Counted from the stretch's first letter, positions 7,275 through 15,906 are shown. The stretch: 21,151 nt of DNA from CAZOAR01 sp964577985 (GCA_964577985.1 CAZOAR010000042.1:1-21151); one strand, 5' to 3'. Notes: generated from the letters alone by a model not told the origin. Numbers and translations: made by a program.

Positions 7275-9377
7275 TCAGCCTATCATGATGTTTTTCATGC
7301 TTTCTTTATAACGTCGTGAGAGCTCTCTTTTCAACTCCCTGTTTTCAGGCCTTTTCAGGTTCTGATCCTCCCTGATGAGGGCGAAGGCTTCTTTTCGCGC
7401 TGCTTCGAGAATGTCCCTGTCGTCGACAAGACTCGCTATGCGGAGGTCCGGAATGCCGTGCTGCCGCGTCCCCAGGAACTCGCCGGGGCCCCTGATTCTC
7501 AGGTCCTCTTCCGACACACGGAAACCGTCGCTGGTCTTCTCGAGCACGTTCAGCCGTTCAAGGGACCGCTCGCTGATGTCTTCGGACACGAAGAGGATGC
7601 AGAAGGAGTCCCTCTCTCCCCTGCCCACCCGACCCCTGAGCTGGTGCAGTTGCGAAAGACCGAAGCGCTCAGAGTGCTCAACCACCATTATCGACGCTTC
7701 CGGCATATCCACTCCGACCTCGATGACAGTGGTGCTTACGAGGATATCAAGCCGACCCGCTTCGAACCTGCTCATCACCTCGTCCTTCTCCGCACCCTTC
7801 ATCCTTCCGTGGACCAGCCCCACCCTGAGATCAGGAAAGATATCATCTCTGTACTTCTTCTCCCAGCTCATCGCGTCCTTGAGGTCCAGCTTGTCAGACT
7901 CCTCGACGAGCGGAAAAACGACAAAGACCTTATCCCCTTCGCCAACTCTCTCCCGTATGAAACCATAGAGACCGGCCCTCTTCTCCTCGCCCACTATCCT
8001 CGTGACGACGGGTCTTCTTCCTGGAGGCATTTCATCCATTATGGAGAGGTCCAGGTCACCGTAGAGTGTGAGAGCGAGGGAACGAGGGATAGGGGTAGCC
8101 GTCATGACGAGGCAATCGGGGTTGGTCCCTTTTTCCATCAGAGCGACCCTCTGGCTGACTCCGAAACGGTGCTGTTCGTCAACCACTACGAGCCCGAGTC
8201 TCGCGAAGGAAACCGCTTCCTGTATGAGCGCGTGCGTACCGACCACCAGGGCGACGTCACCGGAGGCTATTGCCTTCTGGATCTTCTCCTTCCCCGCCGC
8301 CTCGAGGCCGCCCGTAAGGCACTCGAGTCGAATCCCCATATCTGCCAGCAGGCCCAGCAGTTTTCGCCGATGCTGCCGGGCGAGGATCTCTGTCGGGGCC
8401 ATGAGAGCCGCCTGGTATCCGTTCTCCACGGCGCGCAGCATCGCAAAGAGGGAGACTATGGTCTTACCGGAACCAACGTCTCCCTGGAGGAGACGATTCA
8501 TCGCGGCGGGGGAACTCATATCCTCGAATATTTCACGGATCACCCTCTTCTGCGCTTCCGTCAGCCGGAAGGGAAGGGATCTGTACAGAGCCCCGACATG
8601 CCGGTTGACCGCCTTGAATGAGATGCCGCCTGCCCTCTGTCTCTTGAATTGATGACGCATGGCGAGAGTGAGTTGAAGGAAGAAAAACTCCTCGAAGGCC
8701 AACCTCCTTCGGGCACACCTCTGCGAGGAAAGATCGTCCGGAAAGTGCATTTGACGGATAGAATCTCTCAGAGAGGGAAACGAATGAGCCTCGATGACCG
8801 CCGCGGGAAGGGTCTCTCTGATCTTCCCGGAGGCAAGGTCGAGCGCCCTGTGGACGATCTTTCTTATGAACTTGTAGTTCAGTCCCTGCGTGGCGGGATA
8901 GACCGGGATCAGGTTGCCGCCCTCCCCATCGTCCATCATCGCGTCATCGTGCAGGACGTCCCACTCCTTCGGGTGCACCTGGAGCTGGTTATAGAATCTC
9001 ACATCTCCATGAACAAAGAGCACATCTCCAGTCTTGAACTCCTTCTCACGGAAAGGCTGATTGAACCAGATGCACTCCACGGCGCCACTTCGGTCCTCCA
9101 GGAGGAGAGTGAAGTTGCCCATCCCGCGCCTTGTCCGCTGCAGGTTCCTGCTTATTACCCGGCCGAGGATAGTGGCTTTTTCACCCTTCCGCAGGCTCGA
9201 TATCCCCTGGATGGTAGCGGCGTCGATGTAGCTCCTCGGGAAGAAGTTCAGTATATCCCCGACGGTCCTGAGACCCAGCTTCTCGAAGAGTTTCGCCCTG
9301 GAAGGTCCCACTCCCGGCACGAACTGGAGAGGAGATTCCAGATTGTATTCGGGCTTTCTCGTTTTGTCGATAGTCAT
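7275..9377 (-). CDS. recG: ATP-dependent DNA helicase RecG
   Basis: A 700-residue branch-migration helicase that remodels stalled forks and Holliday junctions. The wedge domain with its OB fold lies at about residues 65-140. The first RecA-like domain contains GDVGSGKT (Walker A, 299-306), LMAPTE (325-330), DEQHRFG (400-406, the RecG form of motif II) and TATPIPR (426-432). The second contains LVHGRMKG, STTVIEVGVDMP (548-559) and QLRGRVGRG (579-587). The C-terminal RecG region with SDGFRVSEEDLRIRGPGEFLGTRQHG follows. Length is normal for the family. The ATG at 9377 overlaps the ftsY stop as ATGA, so translation is probably coupled. I see no clear terminator between recG and the next gene. Confidence 0.97.
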   Translation of the reverse strand: MTIDKTRKPEYNLESPLQFVPGVGPSRAKLFEKLGLRTVGDILNFFPRSYIDAATIQGISSLRKGEKATILGRVISRNLQRTRRGMGNFTLLLEDRSGAVECIWFNQPFREKEFKTGDVLFVHGDVRFYNQLQVHPKEWDVLHDDAMMDDGEGGNLIPVYPATQGLNYKFIRKIVHRALDLASGKIRETLPAAVIEAHSFPSLRDSIRQMHFPDDLSSQRCARRRLAFEEFFFLQLTLAMRHQFKRQRAGGISFKAVNRHVGALYRSLPFRLTEAQKRVIREIFEDMSSPAAMNRLLQGDVGSGKTIVSLFAMLRAVENGYQAALMAPTEILARQHRRKLLGLLADMGIRLECLTGGLEAAGKEKIQKAIASGDVALVVGTHALIQEAVSFARLGLVVVDEQHRFGVSQRVALMEKGTNPDCLVMTATPIPRSLALTLYGDLDLSIMDEMPPGRRPVVTRIVGEEKRAGLYGFIRERVGEGDKVFVVFPLVEESDKLDLKDAMSWEKKYRDDIFPDLRVGLVHGRMKGAEKDEVMSRFEAGRLDILVSTTVIEVGVDMPEASIMVVEHSERFGLSQLHQLRGRVGRGERDSFCILFVSEDISERSLERLNVLEKTSDGFRVSEEDLRIRGPGEFLGTRQHGIPDLRIASLVDDRDILEAARKEAFALIREDQNLKRPENRELKRELSRRYKESMKNIMIG

Positions 9378-10309
9378 GTAGACGAGATACGGGTGCCTGA
9401 CGTGGTGGATTCAGAAGTCTCGTTTCCGGACAGTCCGAGCAGCCTGGCGGCAAACGCGCCCGGCTCGAACGGGAGGAGGTCTTCCGGCTGCTCCCCGACC
9501 CCGAGAAGCTTCACCGGGATCCCCAGCTTGTCGACTATGGAGACCACTATCCCTCCCTTCGACGTGCCATCCATCTTGCAGAGTACCAGGCCGGTGAGAC
9601 CGATCGCGTCATGAAACACCTTCGCCTGTCTCACGGCGTTCTGACCCGTGGTGGCGTCGATCACCAGCAGGACCTCGTGAGGAGCAGACGGGATCAGCTT
9701 TTTCGAGACACGGTGGATCTTCCTGAGTTCCTCCATAAGCATCTTCTCGGTGTGAAGACGACCCGCGGTGTCACAGAGAACAACGTCGATGCCCCTGCTT
9801 CGCGCGGCGCTTATCCCGTCGTAAAGGACCGCTGCGGGGTCCGCACCCTTTTTCTGGGCGATCACCTCACAATCGAGCCTCTCGGACCATTTCGTCAACT
9901 GCTCGGCCGCGCCGGCGCGGAAGGTGTCGGCAGCCACGAGGAGGACCGTGCAGCCGTCCCCCATGAACTTCTTGGCCAGCCTGGCGCAGGTTGTCGTCTT
10001 CCCGGTGCCGTTGGCTCCAACGAGCATTATCACGGATGGCCCGGAGATGGAAAGAGGGTTGTGGAGGCGGGAATCGATCTCCTGCCGGGTCAGGACAGAC
10101 TCCACTTCGCTCAACAGCATCCCCGGGATCTTTTCCTCGGATCCCCTCGACTCAGAGGCTATCCTTTTCATTATTCGCGCCGCGGTATCCATGCCGAAAT
10201 CGGCCATGATCAGGCGCTCCTCCAGCCTCTCCACCAACTCCTCACCACCCCTCGAGAAGAGCTCCCGGAGGTTGAGTGACGTGACTTTCTTCCAGAAGCG
10301 CTTGAGCAA
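9374..10309 (-). CDS. ftsY: Signal recognition particle receptor FtsY
   Basis: A 311-residue SRP receptor GTPase that targets ribosomes making membrane proteins to the Sec translocon. Residues 1-85 form the helical N domain. The G domain shows GANGTGKT (98-105), DTFRAGAAEQL (128-138, insertion box), DTAGR (180-184) and CKMDGTSKGG (244-253), where Cys replaces the usual first Thr of TKxDG. The acidic A domain present in enterobacterial FtsY is absent; short NG-only forms occur in other bacteria. The start is TTG at 10309, directly after the icd stop with no spacer (TAA-TTG); a better-placed ATG is not seen near the N domain start. The C-terminal tail after LLGLSGNE is Ser/Thr-rich. It is followed by recG with a 4-base overlap. 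Confidence 0.95.
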   Translation of the reverse strand: MLKRFWKKVTSLNLRELFSRGGEELVERLEERLIMADFGMDTAARIMKRIASESRGSEEKIPGMLLSEVESVLTRQEIDSRLHNPLSISGPSVIMLVGANGTGKTTTCARLAKKFMGDGCTVLLVAADTFRAGAAEQLTKWSERLDCEVIAQKKGADPAAVLYDGISAARSRGIDVVLCDTAGRLHTEKMLMEELRKIHRVSKKLIPSAPHEVLLVIDATTGQNAVRQAKVFHDAIGLTGLVLCKMDGTSKGGIVVSIVDKLGIPVKLLGVGEQPEDLLPFEPGAFAARLLGLSGNETSESTTSGTRISST

Positions 10310-11557
10310 TTAACCCATATTCTCCACTATCGCGTCGCCGAACTCGCTGCACTTGAGCAGGGTCGCTCCATCCATCTGTCTCTCGAGATCGTAAGTTACC
10401 CTCTTCTGGAGGATGGATTTCTCGATTCCCTTTACAATAAGGTCCGCCGCCTCCTGCCAGCCCATGTACTCCAGCATCATCACGCCCGAGAGGATCATCG
10501 AGCCGGGGTTGACCTTGTCCTGGCCGGAATACTTCGGCGCCGTTCCATGAGTGGCCTCGAAGAGGGCCACATAGTCGCCGATGTTCGCCCCTGGGGCCAG
10601 ACCGAGCCCTCCGACCTGCGCCGCACAAGCGTCAGAAAGGTAGTCACCGTTCAGGTTCGGCGTCGCCAGGATCTCGTATTCGTCGGTTCGCGTCAGGATC
10701 TGCTGGAACATCGAGTCGGCTATCCGATCCTTGATGACGATCTTCCCCTCCGGCACATTCCCGCCGTGCTTATCCCACAAATCACTCTCTGTGATCGTCT
10801 GATCCCCGAACTCCTCGGCGGCCAGTTGATAACCCCAGTCCCTGAACGCGCCCTCGGTGTATTTCATGATGTTCCCTTTGTGAACCAGTGTAACGCTCTT
10901 GCGGCCTCTCTCGATAGCGTACTGTATCGCCTTTCTCACGAGCCGCTTCGTCCCGGTCACGCTGATCGGCTTGATCCCTATGCCCGAATCCTCCCTGATT
11001 GCGTTCGACAACTCCCGCTTGATGAAATCAATCAGCTTGAGCGCCTCCGGAGTAGACTCTCTCCACTCTATACCGGCATACACGTCCTCGGTATTCTCTC
11101 TGAAGATCACCACGTCCATCTTCCCGGGCGACTTTACCGGGCTCGGGACCCCCCTGAAATAGCGCACCGGCCTGACGCAGGCATACAGGTCCAGAACACG
11201 CCTCAGAGTCACATTGAGGCTTCGGAACCCACCACCCACAGGCGTCGTCAGCGGTCCCTTTATCGCGACCACATATTTTTCCATGGCCTTGAAGGTCTCC
11301 TCGGGCAGCCATTCGCCATACAGCTCGTTCGCCTTCTCCCCGGCGTAGAGCTCGATCCATTCTATGCGTCTCTCTCCACCATAAGCCCTGCTCACCGCCC
11401 CGTCGAAGACCTTCCTGGACGAGGCCCATATATCGGGGCCGATCCCGTCACCCTCGATAAACGGTATGATGGGATTGTCCGGGACCTTGATCCCACCCTC
11501 TTCGATGACGATGCACTCCCCGTTTTCGGGTACAACCACCTTTTCAAACTCTGACAT
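10310..11557 (-). CDS. icd: Isocitrate dehydrogenase, NADP-dependent
   Basis: A 415-residue citrate-cycle enzyme converting isocitrate to 2-oxoglutarate and CO2. Motifs: IPFIEGDGIGPDIW near residue 31, GGGFRSLNVTLRR with the Ser that is phosphorylated by the kinase/phosphatase AceK in E. coli, FRENTEDVYAGIEW, NLNGDYLSDACAAQVGGLG (metal-binding Asp) and ATHGTAPKYSGQDKVNPGS. Lys-Tyr after HGTAP and the Tyr-x-x-x-Arg of VTYDLERQMDG are the 2'-phosphate contacts, so NADP rather than NAD is expected. AGGAGG (11568-11563) is 5 bases before the ATG, the best ribosome-binding site in the window. It heads a very compact operon with ftsY, starting immediately after its stop, and recG. aceK is not in the window. 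Confidence 0.97.
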   Translation of the reverse strand: MSEFEKVVVPENGECIVIEEGGIKVPDNPIIPFIEGDGIGPDIWASSRKVFDGAVSRAYGGERRIEWIELYAGEKANELYGEWLPEETFKAMEKYVVAIKGPLTTPVGGGFRSLNVTLRRVLDLYACVRPVRYFRGVPSPVKSPGKMDVVIFRENTEDVYAGIEWRESTPEALKLIDFIKRELSNAIREDSGIGIKPISVTGTKRLVRKAIQYAIERGRKSVTLVHKGNIMKYTEGAFRDWGYQLAAEEFGDQTITESDLWDKHGGNVPEGKIVIKDRIADSMFQQILTRTDEYEILATPNLNGDYLSDACAAQVGGLGLAPGANIGDYVALFEATHGTAPKYSGQDKVNPGSMILSGVMMLEYMGWQEAADLIVKGIEKSILQKRVTYDLERQMDGATLLKCSEFGDAIVENMG

Positions 11558-11941
11558 CTGAACCTCCTCATATTGAGATCAATTCGGCGCGTGATTATCC
11601 CACGCACCACTGCAAAGGGGATCTTTCATATCCCAAAATGACACGCAGTCGCCATATTCATGCTGAAGACCATCAATGGGGGCGGAAACGCTCTCAGGCC
11701 CCGATTAGGATAACGAATCCGGAAATGTTTGTCAAATAGAGAACGCTGTCTGTACCGATGTGGAGTATGTATGCCTCCAGGATTGTGTTCGGTAAGGAGA
11801 AACAAAGAACGTGGAGGAGAAAAAAGAAGACGTCAAACTGTTAACTAATAATACAATCGGTTGATTCTTGCCGCCCGATACATTTCAATTTTAGCTTTAT
11901 ATGAATCTGATAACTTAAACCAGCCTAAAACATTATAACCA
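11558..11941. other. Intergenic region between gmd and icd (384 bp)
   Basis: No gene is supported here. The right part (about 11830-11941) is AT-rich, lies just after the gmd stop, and contains no convincing stem followed by a T-run, so termination of the sugar operon is not resolved. The left part contains the icd promoter, a possible 5' hairpin and the icd ribosome-binding site. Confidence 0.6.
11707..11735 (-). promoter_or_regulatory. sigma70-type promoter of icd-ftsY-recG
   Basis: On the minus strand TTGACA (11735-11730), a 17-base spacer and TATCCT (11712-11707). The -35 is perfect and the -10 matches 4 of 6. The predicted start point near 11700 leaves a leader of about 140 bases before icd. 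A GC-rich hairpin (GGGGC 11702-11698 pairing with GCCCC 11683-11679, 14-base loop) would sit at the very 5' end of the transcript. Confidence 0.6.
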
Positions 11942-12910
11942 TCATACAGTGGACTTCACTATATCCAGATCATGGCGGACCATCATCTCAATCAACGTCT
12001 CAAAACTGATTTCAGGCGTCCACTTGAGGACCTTGTGAGCCCTGGATGGATCTCCGAGGAGATGATCGACATCGGCCGGTCTCATCTGCGCCGGGTCGAT
12101 CTCGACATACTTTTCCCAGTCCAGATCAACGCAATCGAAGGCGATCTTGACCAGGTCCCTGACCGAGTGGGAAATCCCACTCGAGACCACGAAGTCCTCA
12201 GGGGTATCGTGCTGCAGCATCATCCACATCGCCTGTACGTAATCTCCGGCATATCCCCAGTCGCGCCTTGCGTCAAGGTTACCGAGACCGAGTTTCTTCT
12301 GCAGGCCGAGTTTTATCATCGCGGCGCCCAGCGAGACCTTCCTGGTCACGAATTCCCGTCCCCGCCTTGGCGACTCGTGGTTGAAGAGGATACCTGAGCA
12401 GGCGAAGATGTCATAACTCTCCCGATAATTGACGGTGATCCAGTGGCCATAGACCTTGGCCACCCCGTAAGGGCTCCTCGGATAGAAGGGGGTCTCCTCG
12501 TTCTGAGGGGACTCCCTCACCTTCCCGAACATCTCACTCGACGATGCCTGGTAGAAGCGTATCCCGGGGTCTACCAGCTTCACAGCCTCCAGCATTCTCG
12601 TTACCCCTATCGCGGTGAATTCCCCGGTGAGGACCGGCTGGCTCCACGACGTGGGCACGAAGGACTGAGCGCCCAGGTTGTAGACCTCGCCGGGCCTGAT
12701 CTCTTTGATGATGCTGATTATTGAGAGCTGGTCGAGCAGGTCCGCCTGAACGAGACCGATCCTGTCGCGTATCTGATCTATTCTTTCAAAGTTCTCCGTG
12801 CTGGAGCGCCTGACCATCCCGTAGACCTCATATCCCTTTTCCAGGAGAAACTCGGCGAGATACGATCCGTCCTGACCCGTTATTCCTGTTATCAATGCCT
12901 TTTTTTTCAT
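11942..12910 (-). CDS. gmd: GDP-mannose 4,6-dehydratase
   Basis: A 322-residue extended short-chain dehydrogenase converting GDP-mannose to GDP-4-keto-6-deoxymannose, the precursor of GDP-fucose, GDP-rhamnose and relatives. Nucleotide-binding GITGQDG is at residues 9-15; VRRSSTENFERID (33-45) fits the NADP-binding loop. Catalytic SSSEMFG (123-129) and YGVAK (148-152) are intact. SPYGVAKVYGHWITVNYRESY and NHESPRRGREFVTRK are diagnostic for Gmd; the latter region contacts GDP-mannose. Length is slightly shorter than E. coli Gmd. The ATG overlaps the rfbD stop (ATGA at 12910-12907), coupling it to the rhamnose genes. An eight-A run directly after the start codon (on the coding strand) could be a slippage site but there is no sign of frameshift. 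No fcl or intact rmd is adjacent; a decayed relative lies at the left edge. Confidence 0.96.
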   Translation of the reverse strand: MKKKALITGITGQDGSYLAEFLLEKGYEVYGMVRRSSTENFERIDQIRDRIGLVQADLLDQLSIISIIKEIRPGEVYNLGAQSFVPTSWSQPVLTGEFTAIGVTRMLEAVKLVDPGIRFYQASSSEMFGKVRESPQNEETPFYPRSPYGVAKVYGHWITVNYRESYDIFACSGILFNHESPRRGREFVTRKVSLGAAMIKLGLQKKLGLGNLDARRDWGYAGDYVQAMWMMLQHDTPEDFVVSSGISHSVRDLVKIAFDCVDLDWEKYVEIDPAQMRPADVDHLLGDPSRAHKVLKWTPEISFETLIEMMVRHDLDIVKSTV

Positions 12911-13776
12911 GACTCTCTCTGTCCCGGAGTTATCTCCGAAGTCTTGAGGTATTCAGACAGCGCCTCTTCCCATGGTCGCAGGGGTTTCAGTCCCTCCAGC
13001 CTGAGCGCGCGGTTCTCGAGCACCGAGTTCGACGGTCTGCTGGCTGCTCGCCCTGACTCGGCGGTACTGATCGGCTCGAGTGTAATCCCCCGCAGACCGG
13101 AGTTCTCCAGAATCCTCCCGGCAAAGTCGAACCAGGAGCAGGAACCGCTGTTGGTAATGTGATAGATGCCATACTCTGCGCGGGCTTCTATCAACTCCGA
13201 CAGTTTTCCGCTCAGGTCCCTGGTGTATGTCGGTGAGCCAACCTGGTCGTTTACAACCCTGAGAGTTGTCTCCCGCCGAGCAAGATCGAGGACAGTGGCG
13301 ACGAAGTTCCTGCCGTGGAGCCCATACAACCACGCGGTCCTGACGATATACGACTTCCGGCTGAGCTGCCGTACGAAATACTCGCCGGCCAGCTTCATGT
13401 AGCCATATTCGCTGATCGGTCCCGGCTGATCATACTCGCGATACGGAGACTCCTTCCCGCCGTCGAAGACAAAGTCGGTACTGATATAAAGGATCGGGAT
13501 ATCGAACTCGGACGCGCACTTCGCGACGTTTCGCGTCCCCACAACATTGATCCTGTAGGCAAGGTCCGTTTCCACCTCGCAGCCGTCCACATCGGTGTAT
13601 GCCGCACAGTGGATCAGAAACCCGGGTTTTCTCTCAGACGTCGCCTTGCGGATCGAATTGAGATCGGTAATATCCGCCTCTTCTATATCGATCCCCATAA
13701 CCTCGAACCGCCCGGATATCACCTCCACCAGGTCACGCCCCAGCATCCCTTTCGCGCCTGTTACCACTATTCTCAT
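12907..13776 (-). CDS. rfbD: dTDP-4-dehydrorhamnose reductase
   Basis: A 289-residue short-chain dehydrogenase catalysing the last step of dTDP-L-rhamnose synthesis. It has the nucleotide-binding motif TGAKGMLGRDL (6-16), HCAAYTDVDGCE (56-67, family hallmark), YISTDFVFDG (97-106) and the catalytic pair in YGYMK (124-128). VRTAWLYG and VNDQVGSPTYTRDLS are further RfbD signatures. Length matches the family. ATG at 13776 follows rfbB by 42 bases; the ribosome-binding site is weak. Without an rfbC gene in the window its usual substrate would need the epimerase from elsewhere, or it may act on another dTDP-keto sugar. The last residues overlap gmd by 4 bases. Confidence 0.94.
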   Translation of the reverse strand: MRIVVTGAKGMLGRDLVEVISGRFEVMGIDIEEADITDLNSIRKATSERKPGFLIHCAAYTDVDGCEVETDLAYRINVVGTRNVAKCASEFDIPILYISTDFVFDGGKESPYREYDQPGPISEYGYMKLAGEYFVRQLSRKSYIVRTAWLYGLHGRNFVATVLDLARRETTLRVVNDQVGSPTYTRDLSGKLSELIEARAEYGIYHITNSGSCSWFDFAGRILENSGLRGITLEPISTAESGRAASRPSNSVLENRALRLEGLKPLRPWEEALSEYLKTSEITPGQRES

Positions 13777-13818
13777 CAGTCTCGATTCCTGTCCTCTTTC
13801 CGCCCGCCGGGCCCGGCC

Positions 13819-14841
13819 TCAACCGTTCATCTTGAGTTTCTGCCCGTACATCCGGTCGTAGTAGTCGAGATATTCACCCTTCTTGATCCGCTCCCACCAT
13901 TCCTGGTTCTCCCGGTACCACCGCACGGTCTCCTCCAGCCTGACCTCCAGAGATCTCTGTGGCTCCCAGCCGAGTTCTTCCTTTATCTTGGCGGAGGTCA
14001 TCGAGTATCTCCAGTCGTGCCCGAGTCGATCTTCAACAAAGGTTATCAGAGACTCCGGCTTGTCCAGGATGCGCAGCAAGTGCTTGACGATGCTCAGGTT
14101 ATCCCTCTCCTCTTCGCCGGCAACATTGTAGACCTCACCCGGCCTGCCGTCGTGAAAAACGCGATAGATTGCGTCGCAGTGGTCCTCCACATAGAGCCAG
14201 TCCCTGACGTTGCCTCCCTTACCATAGACGGGCAGGGATTGATCGTTCATGGCGTTTGTGGTCATGAGCGGGATCAGCTTCTCAGGGAACTGGTAAGGGC
14301 CGTAGTTGTTAGACGCGCGCGTTATGAGCGCGGGAAACCTGTACGTCTGGAAGAAAGACCTGACCAGCATGTCTGAACCGGCCTTGCTCGCGGAATAAGG
14401 ACTGTTGGGAAGAAGCGGCGATTCCTCCGTCCAGGTACCCTGGTCCTGAAGCGATCCATACACCTCGTCTGTCGAGATGTGCAGAAAACGTTCGATACCC
14501 ACCTCCCTCGCTACCTGGAGGAGGACATAGGTACCCCTGATATTCGTGTCGACAAACGCGGTGGCGTCTTCGATGCTCCGGTCCACGTGTGATTCGGCGG
14601 CGAAGTTGATGACGCCATCGACACCTCTTGTCAGCACTTCTCTTACGTCTTCCTCCGCGGCAATATCCCCCCTGACGAAGCGGTATCGCGGATCATCCTC
14701 CACATCCTTGAGGTTCTCGAGATTGCCGGCGTAGGTAAGTTTATCGAAGTTGATGATCTCGATATCATCGCTCCGAGCGAGCGCATGCCGGATGAAATTC
14801 GATCCTATAAACCCGGCACCCCCCGTGACCATTATCTTCAT
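13819..14841 (-). CDS. rfbB: dTDP-glucose 4,6-dehydratase
   Basis: A 340-residue enzyme making dTDP-4-keto-6-deoxyglucose. Motifs: TGGAGFIGSNF (6-16) binds NAD; LTYAGNLENL (35-44) is a typical RfbB feature; FAAESHVDRSI (80-90); catalytic HISTDEVYGSL (121-131) with Asp-Glu of the TDE triad at 125-126; YSASKAGSD (149-157) supplies Tyr and Lys; ASNNYGPYQFPEKLIPL is diagnostic. I chose the ATG at 14841, 29 codons inside the longest open frame, because GGAGAGG lies just upstream and the protein starts with the family-typical MKIMVTGGAG. It begins 16 bases after rfbA, so the two are co-transcribed. Confidence 0.96.
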   Translation of the reverse strand: MKIMVTGGAGFIGSNFIRHALARSDDIEIINFDKLTYAGNLENLKDVEDDPRYRFVRGDIAAEEDVREVLTRGVDGVINFAAESHVDRSIEDATAFVDTNIRGTYVLLQVAREVGIERFLHISTDEVYGSLQDQGTWTEESPLLPNSPYSASKAGSDMLVRSFFQTYRFPALITRASNNYGPYQFPEKLIPLMTTNAMNDQSLPVYGKGGNVRDWLYVEDHCDAIYRVFHDGRPGEVYNVAGEEERDNLSIVKHLLRILDKPESLITFVEDRLGHDWRYSMTSAKIKEELGWEPQRSLEVRLEETVRWYRENQEWWERIKKGEYLDYYDRMYGQKLKMNG

Positions 14842-14857
14842 TTTCCTCTCCCCGCGG

Positions 14858-15586
14858 TCATATCTTGTTGGCGCCTGACTCGGCGACGAGTTTGTTGGCG
14901 AAGAGGAGAGACTCGAACGTCCCGGCATCCGTCCACCAGCCTTCGAGTACGCTGTAGGTCAGCGTCCCCTGCTCGATATATCGGTTGTTGACGTCCGTGA
15001 TCTCCAGTTCACCGCGATGCGAGGGTTCCAGCGTCTTGATTATGTCGAAGACGGAATTGTCGTACATGTAGATCCCGGTCACCGCGTACTTGCTCTTCGG
15101 GTTCTCCGGTTTTTCCTCGATCTCGACGATTCTGTCTCCATCGAAGACCGGGACACCAAACCTCTCGGGATCCGGGACCTCCTTCAGCAGGATCCTGGCC
15201 CCCTCCTCCTGCTGCTCGAACTCCCTGATCGCGTTGACTATGTTACCCTCGATGATGTTGTCGCCGAGCACGACGACCACCTTGTCGTGCGCGCTGAAAT
15301 ATCTGGCGAGCCCGAGCGCCTCGGCGATGCCGCCCTCCCCCTCCTGGTATGTGTAGTTGACATGCTTGAGCCCGAAGGTTCCGCCATTGCCGAGCAGCCG
15401 CAGGAAATCGCCGGCACTCTTCCCGCCGGTAACGATAAGTATATCATAGATACGCGCGTTCACCAGCGTCTGAATCGGATAGTATATCATGGGCTTGTCG
15501 TAGATGGGCAACAGGTGCTTGTTTGTCACGCGGGTCAGGGGGCTCAGCCGTGTTCCAAGGCCGCCAGCCAGGATTATCCCCTTCAC
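14858..15586 (-). CDS. rfbA: Glucose-1-phosphate thymidylyltransferase (short form)
   Basis: A 242-residue nucleotidyltransferase that makes dTDP-glucose. The N-terminus LAGGLGTRLSPLTRVTNKHL (6-25) contains the catalytic Arg and Lys. VVLGDNIIEG is the metal-binding segment, EGGIAEALGLA a substrate loop, VEIEEKPENPKSKYAVTGIY the sugar-phosphate region, and EGWWTDAGTFESLL closes the fold. At about 240 residues it is the short type found in Gram-positives and some other bacteria, lacking the roughly 45-residue C-terminal extension of the enterobacterial form. The start is GTG at 15586 with AGGAGG six bases upstream. It is the first gene of the rfbA-rfbB-rfbD-gmd set. Confidence 0.95.
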   Translation of the reverse strand: MKGIILAGGLGTRLSPLTRVTNKHLLPIYDKPMIYYPIQTLVNARIYDILIVTGGKSAGDFLRLLGNGGTFGLKHVNYTYQEGEGGIAEALGLARYFSAHDKVVVVLGDNIIEGNIVNAIREFEQQEEGARILLKEVPDPERFGVPVFDGDRIVEIEEKPENPKSKYAVTGIYMYDNSVFDIIKTLEPSHRGELEITDVNNRYIEQGTLTYSVLEGWWTDAGTFESLLFANKLVAESGANKI

Positions 15587-15906
15587 AGAAACCCTCCTTT
15601 ATTTCGAAAATATGTCAGTAAACACTCAAGTCCGCGATTCTTTCACGTATGACGTGGATCAGGCGCGGGTACGTCCTGGAGACCAACATCTGAAAACTAT
15701 CCTATTCTCACCCCGCGTCAAGTAAGAAATTTCCTCACACGCTCCTCAGTACCCGCCGCCGGATGAGGACCTTCTAACATGACATCCCGACAGACAAGTC
15801 GGTGTGCGAAGGGATGAGATCAGGACTTGTCGTTGCGCTGCATATGGCAAGAAGTATACCGATTCCGCGTTGAAACCGGGGTTCAGGGCATATCTGGCGG
15901 GAACAA
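15587..15906. other. Intergenic region between tRNA-Ala and rfbA (320 bp)
   Basis: No gene is supported. It holds the rfbA ribosome-binding site, a candidate promoter, and around 15787-15831 two overlapping inverted repeats that cannot form at the same time. No T-run follows them, so they are not simple intrinsic terminators. Confidence 0.55.
15694..15721 (-). promoter_or_regulatory. Candidate promoter of rfbA-rfbB-rfbD-gmd
   Basis: On the minus strand TTGACG (15721-15716), 16-base spacer and TAGTTT (15699-15694). Good -35 (5 of 6), weak -10 (3 of 6). It would give a leader of about 100 bases before the GTG of rfbA. Confidence 0.35.

Noticed and set aside
7458..8621. 387-codon plus-strand open frame opposite recG
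   Set aside because: It lies wholly antisense to a well-conserved recG frame and its translation shows no domain; long antisense frames are expected in GC-rich genes.
10547..11554. 335-codon plus-strand open frame opposite icd
   Set aside because: Antisense to an intact isocitrate dehydrogenase with all family motifs; no domain or signal in its translation.
12898..12910. Eight-A run right after the gmd start codon as a programmed frameshift site
   Set aside because: The gmd frame is intact from the first codon and the +1/-1 frames give nothing useful; AAA codons for Lys explain the run.
13315..14376. 353-codon plus-strand open frame crossing rfbD and rfbB
   Set aside because: It crosses two conserved genes on the other strand and has no family resemblance.
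15787..15802. CCGAC/GTCGG hairpin as an intrinsic terminator of tRNA-Ala
   Set aside because: The stem is only five pairs and no T-run follows on either strand, so it is listed only as a structural curiosity.
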